This document shows positions 31,386 through 41,090 of a DNA stretch of 64,000 bases, in pieces; the stretch's first letter is position 1; each line of letters starts with the position of its first letter. The notes beneath the pieces are model-generated. The model did no database searches and was not told where the DNA came from. It worked only from the letters and a program-made list of their open reading frames with translations. The position numbers were made by a program, and so were the translations under genes. The stretch is taken from the NCBI RefSeq assembly GCF_022605165.1, contig NC_063076.1, positions 868,001 through 932,000 of the forward strand, given 5' to 3'. This stretch comes from Purpureocillium takamizusanense. Its lineage: Eukaryota > Ascomycota > Sordariomycetes > Hypocreales > Ophiocordycipitaceae.

Positions 31386-33239
31386 TTACTCCTCCTCGGC
31401 TCCCGTCTTGCTGTACAGCGTAGTAAAGTCAAACTCGATGCTGCTGACCTTCTGCGGGAGGATGTCAGCGCCATACCATACCACTAACAAACGGCCCGCT
31501 GCATCGTGAGATAGAGAGCATCCAGTGGAAGGGACGCGGGGGGGGGGGGGGGAGACTGGCATAGAACAAGACAAGACGAGACGAGACGAGACGCACCAGC
31601 AGGAATTCCTTGGTCCTCTCCGCATTGCCCTCCATCGACTTGAGCAAGCGCAGGAAAGGGTCCGTCTCCAGCGCCGTGTCCGGGTCCGTCCTGGCTATGC
31701 GATCCATATTCTTGCGCGACCGCCTGTCCACGAAATCGACAAACTTTTGCCTGCGTATGCGCGCGTACGCATCGAGTATCCCCTCCTTCCCTTCCTCCTT
31801 CCCCTCCTTCCCCTCCGCACCCTCCGCACCCTCCGCCGTTCCCCCGTCCGCCGCGGCTTTACCCTCGTACACGCCGACGAGACAGTCCGCCAGGCCGTCC
31901 ACGTCCAGCACGGCGGCCATGCAGCCGTAGCCGCCAAAGGGGTTGCAGACGTGCGCCGCGTCGCCGGCGAGGAGGACGCGGCCTACGCGCATCGCGTCGA
32001 CGCACCGGTTGTGGATGCGGAAGCGGCTCGTCTGCGTGACGGTGTACTGCGACGGGTCGGGGTGGCCGGGGAGAAGCTTCTTGAAGGCGGCGGCGCGACG
32101 GCGGATGTGCTCCTCCTCGGAGATTTCGTCCGCGGCCGAGCGTAGGTCGCCGTAGGTGACGCGCCAGAGGGGGCCGTTGGTGGTGCTGTTGCTGCTGTTG
32201 TTGGCCTTGCCGCGCTTGGCGATGAGGCCCCAGAACTCGTCGTCTATCATGTAGTTGCCGCCGTCCCAGCCGTGCTCCTCGAAGCCTTTGTAGTATACCT
32301 AGAGGGGGCAGGGGCACCCTCTGTCTTTTAGTAGTCGCCCTCGTTTTAGGGTGACGATGCCTCGATCCTTTTCTTCTCGTGCATACGTGTATGTGGGAGA
32401 GATAGGGGGTAAACGTACATTTTGGACGAGCAGCTGGCCCGCAAACGTCTCTCCTGGCCAGTGCCTCTGGAACAAGCACTGACGAACGGTGCTCTTGCTG
32501 CCATCGCAGCCGACGAGGTAGTCGGCGCCAAACCTAACGACACGATCCGCCGCCGCCGTCGTCGTCGTCCGCCCCCCCTCCTCCTCCTCGCCGCCGCCGC
32601 CCAACAAGCGAACCTCGGCCCAGGCGCCGGCATCATCCTGCCCTACGCGCTCCACCTTGTGGTTGAAGAGCAGGGTGACGTGCTCGGCGTACCTCTCCCT
32701 GCAGTGGCGCACCATGATGTCGAGCATCTGGCTGAGCGGCAGCACCGTCATGCGGTCCGGCTCGTCGGCGACGACGGAGAGGTCTATGCCGGCGATGCGC
32801 TCGCCCGTGCGGGCGCTCCGCCAGCATATGTAGGGGAAGCTGTCGATGCCCCGGGCGCGCATGTCGTCGAGGAGGCCGGCGCGGCGGAAGACGCGCGTGG
32901 CGGGCACGCCGTACTGCGTCGCGCGGAGGCGCTCGTCCGGCCGGTCCCACGCCTCGAGGACGGTGGACGGGATGCCGCTCCGCGCGAGGAGTATGGCCAG
33001 GAGGAGCCCCGCGGGGCCGGCGCCTACGATCAACACCTGGGTCTCTTGATGATGAGCTGTCTGGTGGGCCAGAGACCGACACCGGGCGGGGAAGAACGAA
33101 AAGGGTGAGACGGAGGATATACATTTTCAAAGGGCTTCTTCTTCTTCGTTTCACTGCCATGACGGGCCGAGCCGCGGCTTGCCGTCTCGACGCCGTCATC
33201 GCCGCGTACGCCGTTTGTAGCTGCGCTGGGTTCAGTCAT
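31386..33239 (-). CDS. FAD-dependent monooxygenase (PheA/TfdB type), four exons
   Basis: A flavoprotein hydroxylase of the aromatic-ring monooxygenase class (PF01494) using NAD(P)H and O2. Exons 33239-33123, 33060-32419, 32298-31597 and 31451-31386 give about 508 residues. The FAD motif is VLIVGAGPAGLLLAILLARSG, the DG motif is YLVGCDGSKSTVRQ, and the GD motif is LLAGDAAHVCNPFGGYG. Typical PheA proteins carry a C-terminal thioredoxin-like dimerisation domain; this one ends soon after the FAD domain. Two low-complexity inserts are present, one Gly/Glu/Thr-rich near residue 190 and one Glu/Gly/Lys-rich near residue 405. The third intron holds a run of 15 G (31538-31552). The start could be 29 codons upstream at 33326. 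The substrate is unknown. Confidence 0.85.
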
Positions 33240-34536
33240 TTCAACGGGATGGATGAGCTCTGACTTTGGAGATGTCAGGACGTTGCTGCAGCCAGCCCGT
33301 GGCGGCGGGCGGGCTGCGGGGTTCAATGTGACGCCAACAATAGCCCACGTTCATAGCCCGTGTCACTCTCTCTCTCTCTCTCCCAACCAACGGTGACGGG
33401 AGGTCACGGCTGGTCAGGCAGCTCGGGACATGACTGACCGTCGTGCAACGCAGCATGCCGAGCAAGCCCAACATCGGCAAGCAGCGGACCTTTGACATCA
33501 ACTCCCATCCGACGGATTTCTTTTTAGAGGGGGTGAGGATCCCACCAGTGTCCATGCCCAGAGTCAAAGCAAGGCTCGTCGTCGGTGCCGGCAACGAGCG
33601 GCGTAAACAGTACGTTGAAGTAGTAAGTGCAAATGTGGCCTCGACCCGGCGTATGCGTGGGCAGCGCTGCCACGGATTGACCATGGACTTGGACCTTCTC
33701 ACAAATGCGCCGCTCAGGGACCAGACGCCAACGCGAGACTTCACCTTCTGAGCAAGCTTCGACGTATGGCCGCGCCGCCCAGCGCCATTCTCGAAAGCTT
33801 TGATTTAGTTCATCTACGTCCCTATAAACCGACTTTTTCTTACTCTAAGATACTAATAGAGGCTTGCCGAACAGGGCCTTCGTATTGATGGAGGTGTCCA
33901 TGTTTCCTCGCTGATCGCAGCTAGACGTTGGACGGTCTGACTGTGTTTACAATAAGAGCCGAACGGGCTCACGACTGTTTTCGGGGCCATCGGCAGGGCT
34001 GGGATCGGCCCAATGCGGCCCTCTTCCCTGGGCGCGCATTCCAACCCCGCGAGCTTCAACCACGGTGCAACATGTCTGATTCATGTTCTTCCGCCTAGCC
34101 CTAGGAATGCCCCATCCGTCTCCCACCACGCACTCGCTCACACGGAGGAAAAGTACCAACTCACTAACTACTTTCGTGGTAGACGGGTATCAGTGGGCGG
34201 ACGAGGAGGAGGAGGAGGTCTCGCAGCCATGGGAAACCGCATGCGCCTCACGAGACCATCATCACCACGATGTCGGGGCCCTACCATATGAGACACACAC
34301 TCTCCCCGCAAACGGAATGTGTTGGAAACAAAGGCTAATCAGGCGACCGAGTCCGCAACGGCCGACATACAAGAAAAACAACATGCGTATAAATGAGAGC
34401 GCCCAGCTGCCCTGCCCGCTGCGACCACCCGACCCCGGTCACTCGTGCACCAGAAACACGCTCCTCGTCTCCACGCTTTGCTACGTGATACACGTTATCC
34501 GAACCCTCTTTCACTTACATATTCTAGAAGCCCATC
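33240..34536. other. Intergenic region between monooxygenase and small secreted protein
   Basis: This is a divergent promoter region of 1.3 kb. A CT microsatellite lies at 33367-33382. A 98-codon plus-strand frame from the ATG at 33455 ends at 33751, but it shows no motif and is opposed by an equally long antisense frame, so I do not call it. TATAAAT at 34388-34394 precedes the next gene. Confidence 0.45.
34388..34394 (+). promoter_or_regulatory. Candidate TATA box for the 8-Cys secreted protein
   Basis: TATAAAT lies about 143 bases before the start codon at 34537, a distance that fits a fungal core promoter with a leader of about 110 bases. The position is seen directly; its use is inferred. 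Confidence 0.4.
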
Positions 34537-34986
34537 ATGAAGGCCGCCGCAATTCTCGTCGCCCTGGTCGCCGCCGTTTCGGCCAGCCCCGCGCGCTCCA
34601 AGAAGGGGGACGAAGACCCGTGCGTTGCCATCAAGGCCGGCTGCACTAAGGAGGTGACCCGACGCCTGACTCCTGCCCAAACACTCAGTAGCCCTGAGTA
34701 CATCTGCACAAGTGGAAGACTGACAGTGCGACTATAGGAAACTGAGTGTCAGGACCGGTGGGCTTTCATTGAGTGCCCGCCCTACGTCGAACGGTTCTGC
34801 CCCTGTTACAATGTAAGTCCTTGTTCGTGTTCTAGATGGAAGGCGACGCATTAGGTACTAACTCTCGCTGCAGAAGGCCAAGTACTGCATTGTACGTTTT
34901 ATGGTCCTCAATGACGTTTCGCCGCTACAGACACTATACTCACATAAACGTCCTCATTTAGAAAAAAGCTGGATGCAAGCAGTAAA
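34537..34986 (+). CDS. Small secreted 8-cysteine protein, four exons
   Basis: Exons 34537-34653, 34738-34812, 34874-34891 and 34963-34986 encode 77 residues. A signal peptide (AAAILVALVAAVSASP) is followed by a mature peptide of about 60 residues with eight cysteines, in the order DPC, AGC, TEC, IEC, FCPC (two), YC, AGC, ending in KQ and a stop. All introns are GT-AG and the last two exons are only 18 and 24 bases. This size, secretion and cysteine density fit effector-like or antimicrobial-like small secreted proteins, but I do not recognise a named family. The repeated splice phase agreement and the even Cys number support a real gene. It starts about 1.3 kb from the divergently oriented monooxygenase gene. 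Confidence 0.7.
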
Positions 34987-36621
34987 CACCGTCTGGGTGC
35001 CATGGACTCTCGTTTGGGAAGCGCGGAGGGCAAGTTGGGGATCTGATATGCTACAACATCTCTCACTTGTCGTACTCAGGCGGTCGAGATCAATGCTCTC
35101 GGCGGGTTATAGTCACCTGTTAACGGTCTTAGCTGAGGGTGTCGACAACGAGCTGAGCGGCTGTACCGAGTATGCTAAGGCTAGAGAGGAAAGGAAGAAG
35201 TGAATGAAACCCTAGAACCTAGAAGGGGGCGGCGGCGAGCTCCTAAGCCAGGGCGGCGATCAACGCAACGTCGGTCAAGAGGTTGTCAACCAGCTCAGGA
35301 AGTTCATGTTTGTGTCTTTGATAGGTCCGATTGGGAGTCCAAAGATGACTTGCTGCCCGGGAACAAAATCGTTACGCCACCTAAGTTATCGCTGTGCCTG
35401 GTTCGTTGGCTGCTTTCGGGCGTCGTTCCGCTGCCGCTGCCGCCACCGACCGACATGGATGGAAGCGAATGAATCCAGTGGAGGTCTTTCAGGCCCTGCC
35501 CGCCCAGCGGCCCCACCTCCAACCGCTGCCTCCACCACCTCCACGGCTCCACCCCCTCCCCTTTATTTTTTCCTCTTTTTCCCCTTCCACTTCTGCGTCG
35601 AGCTCCCCCCCTCCCGCAACCAGGTCACTCACCATCCGCCACAAAAAGTCCCATCGTCACTGCTGAGCGGCGCCGCGCAGCCTCGATCCCAGGCCTGCGC
35701 GTCGCGATGCAAGGTTCATCCCGAGACGCGCGCGAGCGTTTCGCCGCACCAGCATGCCCGGCGCCGCCGGCCGATGGACTGACAAAACTGGCCGGCCACA
35801 TGTACGCACGCACGCATGCAACCACGTCCAGCACCGGTGATGGGAGGGAGAAGCCTCCCATGTGAACGATGCCCGCAGCAAGTAGCAGCAGAAGCAGTAG
35901 CAGCAGCACGCTCCGCCAGCCACTCGACGACCGAGCCGCGAGTCTTCTTCGGAGGGTCCCTCCCGGGCGACGCGTCTTGCGCCGCCCGACGAGGGGAGGC
36001 TGGTTGCGGGAGCGGGACACACCCAATCCGCTCGGATTGAAGCGTCTGAAAAACGTGTTGCGAGATTGGGAATACCCCTGGACCGTCATAGTCCGCGCCT
36101 GTCTCTGTTGGCCCCTTTTGTCCCTTCTTGGCCGTTTGGCCCTGCGGGGGGGAGGGAGCCAATGTGTTTTCTACACGGCCGCGGCTCCTTGAGTGCCTAT
36201 ATATTCTTAGTGACCTTTGCGGGACATTTTCCATGCCTGTCCTTGCGGGGTGAGTGCTTGCCGTGATGGGAGTAGTGGGATTGACGGCGGAGGGCCTGGA
36301 CAAAGGCGTGCGGGCGCGGGCCGGTCAGCCGAGTCGAGGTCAATCAAGCTCGGCGGATGCATCGGCGCCAGCATCGGCGGAGAGGCGCGATAACGTCACT
36401 TACACTTCATGACCAAGCTAGTAGCAGCTACCTTACGTAGCAAGCCCACTGTCACGACCAGCACCCATTACATTACGCCTTGCCCGTTGCACTCGTACCT
36501 ACACTTGTATATGGCTGGCCTCGTCCCCTTCCACTCAATGCGACAGAGCTTCACTTTCACATCCCATTGACCCTGCCACGTACCTCGCGCCCTCCTCGAT
36601 CCTGTCTGGTGAACCGCGCAA
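34987..36621. other. Intergenic region, malic enzyme promoter side
   Basis: This is 1.6 kb without a supported gene. Several open frames on both strands (for example 35716-36303 minus) are Arg/Pro/Ala-rich shadows of GC-rich DNA without domain character. An AGC/AGT triplet-rich patch lies at about 35874-35910. Confidence 0.45.
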
Positions 36622-39235
36622 ATGGCGTCCAACGACGATGATGCTGAACGTAGTAGCTCCGGCTCCAGCAGGTTCGGCCACTTGCCACTCAGCACATCCG
36701 GCCCGCTCGACTGCGCGCTCTCCGGCACGGCGCTGCTCAACGACCCCATCTTCAACAAGGGCACCGCCTTCCCCCTCGAGGAGCGCCGCGCCTTCGGCCT
36801 GCACGGCCTGCTCCCCGGCAGCGTGCAGACGCTCGAGACGCAGGCCCGCCGCGCGCGCGAGCAGTACGCCTCGCGAGCCGACGACCTGGCCAAGAACACG
36901 TTCCTGACGTCTATGAAGGAGCAGAATGCGGTGCTGTACTACAAGGTTCGGCCTCTCCCCCTCTCTGTTTCTCTCTCTCTCTCTCTATATCTGTCTCTGG
37001 GGAAAGGGAAAACGCAACGACAGACGCACGCGCCCATCGTCGCAAGACTCTTTTCTCTTTTTGGTTCTTATGGCTGACGCAATGCCTTTGGGTGGGTGGG
37101 TGGCGGACACAGCTGCTCCAGGACAACATCAAGGACATGTTCAGCGTCGTATATACGCCGACCGAGGGCGACGCCATACAGAATTACTCGAGGCTCTTCC
37201 GCCGGCCCGAGGGGTGCTTCCTCAGCATCAATGACCGGGAGCGCGTGCGGGCGAACCTCGCGCAGTGGGGGAACCCCGAGGACGTCGACTATATCGTCGT
37301 CACCGGTCCGTCCGTCCCTCTTATCTCTTCCTTGTCCTGCTCCCGACCAAGAAGAAACCTATACGGTGAAGAAAGTACGAATCAAAATAAAATAAAATAA
37401 AATAAAATAAAAAGAAAAACAAGAGGGGAGGGGAGATAAAAACAGACCCCCAACTCAACTCAACTCACTCACTGACTTTGTCGTCGTTTTGCTCTCGGCT
37501 GATTCGGCTCGCAGACGGCCAAGAGATCCTCGGCATCGGCGACCAGGGCGTCGGCGGCATCCTCATCTCCGTCGCCAAGCTCGTCCTCGCGACGCTCTGC
37601 GCCGGCGTCCACCCCAGCCGCTGCCTGCCCGTCGTGCTCGACTGCGGCACCGACAACCCGGACCTGCTCGCCGACGAGCTGTACCTAGGCCTACGCCAGC
37701 GGCGCGTCCGCGGCGGCGAGCGCTACGACGCCTTTGTCGACGAGTTTGTCGCCGCGGCGCGTGCCCTCTACCCGCGTGCGTATATACACTTTGAGGACTT
37801 TGGCCTCTCCAACGGTGCGTGTCGTTGTGCTTCTCCCCCGGCCCCCGCCTTCCCCCCCCTTTTTTTCAGGGGGAGGGGGGATTCCTCTACATTGTTTTTC
37901 TTGTCCATTCTTGTCATTGAAATCGAACGAGCTCTTCCGTTCGCCAGAGTGATGAGGGTTTTGCTGACTATTACGTGACAGCTCGCCGCTTGCTCGACAC
38001 GTACCGCCCGCGCATGGCGTGCTTCAACGACGACGTCCAGGGCACGGGGTGCGTGACGCTCGCCGCCATCATGGCCGGCCTGCACGTGTCGGGCCAGACG
38101 CTCGCCGACGTTCGCATGGTCATCTTCGGCGCGGGCAGCGCGGGCGTCGGCATCGCGGACCAGGTGCGCGACGCCATCGCCGCCGAGAGCGGCATCGGCC
38201 ATGACAAGGCCGCCGAGCGGATATGGTACAGTCGCGCCTTTTTTTTTTCTTCTCCCCTCTCCTTCTCCTTCTCCCTCTCTCTCTCTCACTCTCTGTTCTA
38301 ACAACAGCATCAACCCGGCTCATCATCCATCTAGGCTCGTCGACAAGTCCGGCCTCATCACCACCTCCACCGCCGATCCGTCGCCGGCACAGAGCCGCTA
38401 CGCCAAGGACCCCGCCTTCCTCGGCCACGACGCCTCCTCCTCCTCCTCCCTCCTCGGCGTCGTGCAGAGCGTGCGGCCCAACGTCCTCGTCGGCACCTCC
38501 ACCGTCCCCGGCGCCTTCACCGAGGACATCGTGCGGGCCATGGCCGCGCACGCGCCCCGCCCCATCATCCTCCCGCTCTCCAACCCCACGCGTCTGCACG
38601 AGGCCAAGCCCGCCGACCTGCTCGCCTGGACGCGCGGCAGGGCCCTCGTCGCCACGGGCTCCCCCTTTCCGCCCGTGTCCGGCCCGTGGGGGGGTTGTCG
38701 TCGTCGTAGCGGTGTTGTTGACGGCGGCGGCGGCGGCGGCAACAGTCAGAAAGAACGAGGAGGACGAGACGGAGGAGGAGAAGGAGAACAAGTGACCGTC
38801 GAGGTCGCCGAGTGCAACAACTCAGTCGTCTTCCCCGGCATCGGCCTCGGCTGCATCCTCTCGCGCGCGAGCCGCCTCACCGACCGCATGCTCGTCGCCG
38901 CGGTGCGCGCCGTCGCCGACATGAGCCCCGCGAGGGCCGATCCCACCGCCCCGCTGCTGCCGGACGTGCGCGAGGTGCGCGCCGTGAGCGTGCGCGTCGC
39001 CTGCGGCGTCATCCGGGCCGCCGTCGACGAGGGCCTGGCCACCGAGGAGGGCATCCCCCCCGCCATCGACTCAGAGGAGGACGGGAAGGAGGACCGACTC
39101 GAGGAGTGGGTGCGCGAGCAAATGTGGGAGCCGCGGTACAGACCCCTCCGGAGGGTCGGCATGGAGGGCGCGACGCGCGCCGCGAGAGGTGAGCTGCGCA
39201 AGGCGGGCACGGTGAACAGGGCGGACGAGCTGTGA
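36622..39235 (+). CDS. NAD(P)-dependent malic enzyme, five exons
   Basis: This enzyme decarboxylates L-malate to pyruvate with reduction of NAD or NADP. Exons 36622-36945, 37113-37305, 37515-37814, 37982-38225 and 38335-39235 give 653 residues. Catalytic-domain motifs include DPIFNKGTAFPLEER, FSVVYTPTEGDA, GIGDQGVGGILISVAKL, HFEDFGLSNA and FNDDVQGTG. The Rossmann part has MVIFGAGSAGVGIADQV, VGTSTVPGAFTEDIV, LPLSNPTRLHEAKPADL and AECNNSVVFPGIGLG. Between TGSPFPPV and VTVEVAECNNS there is an in-frame Gly/Arg/Glu-rich insert of about 40 residues. The first donor is the rare GTTCGG. Introns carry CT, TC and AAAAT microsatellites. No mitochondrial presequence is obvious, so a cytosolic role is likely; cofactor preference is not assigned. 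Confidence 0.9.
37383..37412. repeat. AAAAT microsatellite in malic enzyme intron 2
   Basis: About five tandem AAAAT-type units form an A-rich block inside the second intron. It is probably length-variable between strains. Confidence 0.7.
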
Positions 39236-39476
39236 TGATGGATGGGGCTGTTGGAGTGTGCCAACCAAGTCCTCGTCCGTCAGTGTGCTAAGATGCGTCG
39301 CGTGTGCGCGACACTTGACGGTGGAAGCTTCACGCATTGTGTGGTATTTGAACTGTTCCGTACAAGAAGCCATCGTAACCCCCTCCATCCATGTTCCCCC
39401 TTCGTACTGCCAAAAAAGACACCTACTGCCAAAAGGGACACCGCCGTGCGAATCGGCAAGATATGGAAAAGAATAA

Positions 39477-41090
39477 TCAGAGAATGCCTGCCCGCGCCGC
39501 CTCTCCGGCGTTCTCCTGCACCAGCTCCTCGACCCTCTTCTTGCCCCTACCGAGGCCGCCTTCGCCCACGCCCATTCTCCGCGCAACGTACCGCTGCGCG
39601 ACAATGCCCACCGAGAGACTGAGCGTCTCCTCGATCCACTCGGCCACCCATTCCCTGGGATCGACGCCCCCGTCGTCGAGAATCTCCTTGATCTCGTCCG
39701 GGATTCCGCTCTCAAAGGTATCCGCGCCCTCGTCGGCTGACCGGGGCGTCAAGGGTGACGGCGCGTCGAGCCATCGGATCCATTTGGCGGGCACGCCCTG
39801 GCTTACGGTAGAGAACTCAATCTCGTGCACGGGGTCGAGGACGAACACGGCGAAGCAGACCTGCTCGTCCTCTTCCTCCTGCTCCTTGACAGTAGTAGAC
39901 TCCTTCTCCTTCTCAGCCGATGCGGTACGCGCGAAGAGCGTCTTGTCACCGTCCAGATTTATGGCCTGCACGGCCAGAAAGAGGTCCGACGTCCGGACAG
40001 GGTTGCTCTCGCTCAGGTTCTCTGTGGCTCGGATCTTGGCCTGCTCCAGACCACCACTGCTTGCAAAATATTCCGACGCATACGATTCGGCGCCCGCGCG
40101 GCACAGCTTGGTGCCCTCGACCATACCCTTTACGAGCCCCAGCTCGCGGAGAGAATCGGTCTGCCTCCACCAGGGACCGTCGCGCCAGCCAGCGGCGACG
40201 TCGTTGGACCGCCGAGAGCTGCTCTCGTGGCCGCGCTGAACGACAAGGAGGTCGCCGCCCTCGACCTGCGACATGACCCGGGAGAAGACCCCGTAGATGA
40301 GGGGGTCGAGTGACGGATAGCCGACCAAGTCGTGCGTAATGTGGATGAGGAGGCGCTCGTGGGAGCTGATGGGCGGGGCAAGGGTGTGCAGTATGTTGGT
40401 AAAAGTCGGGAGAGCACGGCTTCGAAGTTCATCGCCTAGCATCATGGCGTGTCAGTCGCGACTTGTCTGCCGCATGGTGTTGCACGGCACCGGGTAATGC
40501 TCACCGTAATTTCTCAAGGTACCAACGTCAATGCCACGGAGGCCCTTGACCTGGTCGGCCCATTTCTTGGCCTCCTCGTTCTGCTGAATCTCCTTGACAG
40601 CGGCCTCGGCTTGCTTCATGGCCGCCGTGGCTGTAGACAAGATGCCGCCCCACCAGCCGCCGCCCGTCGCCTGCTGTTGCTGTTGTTGCTGTTGCTCGAC
40701 GGGGCCCTTCCTCTCGGCCTCGTGCAGCTCGGAGCTCGTGGCGCTGGGGGTGAAGCTCGCCCTCAGGCTACGGCTGCTGTCGGTGGACTTGCGGCTGCCA
40801 CCCGGGACCGGCTTGTCGTCGACGGCCGGGGGCGTGGCGGCAGGACGTCTGAAGCCGCCCTCCTTGAGGCGGGGTGTGTGCGGGCGGGACGACGGCTGCT
40901 CCGAGGCAAGCTGGGACTCGAGGTCGGCGAGGATATCGTCATCGCCGGCCGCCTTGGCCTTGGCGGGCTTGGAGGCCTTGGGGTTGGCCGTAGGCTTCTT
41001 GGTCTTGGCATCGTCGCCGATGCCCGAGAACAGCTCGTCGAGGTTGTCGTCGGCGGCCGAGGCGCCGGGCTTGGCCTTCCGGGAAGCCAT
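39477..41090 (-). CDS. Maintenance of telomere capping 1 (Mtc1)-like protein, two exons
   Basis: The product resembles the fungal Mtc1 family (PF10310); the yeast member is linked genetically to telomere capping and physically to vesicle coats. Exons 41090-40505 and 40435-39477 give 514 residues. The N-terminus has ADDNLDELFSGIGDD, then a basic Ala/Lys/Pro region, a Q-run (eight Gln), and ATGGGWWGGILSTATAAMKQAEAAVKEIQ followed by AKKWADQVKGLRGIDVGTLRNYG. After the splice, DELRSRALPTFTNILHTLAPPISSHERLLIHITHDLVGYPSLDPLIYG is the conserved core. The C-terminus contains FAVFVLDPVHEIEFSTVSQ and PREWVAEWIEETLSLSVGIVAQRYVARRMG, both family-like. It faces malic enzyme tail to tail with about 240 bases between. 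Confidence 0.82.

Noticed and set aside
33455..33751. 98-codon plus-strand frame between the monooxygenase and the secreted protein
   Set aside because: It has an ATG but no motif, signal or splice support, and an equally long frame runs on the opposite strand.
38668..38795. Malic enzyme low-complexity segment as a sixth intron
   Set aside because: The strongest GT and AG choices leave the reading frame out of phase or create a stop at the join; an in-frame insert is simpler.
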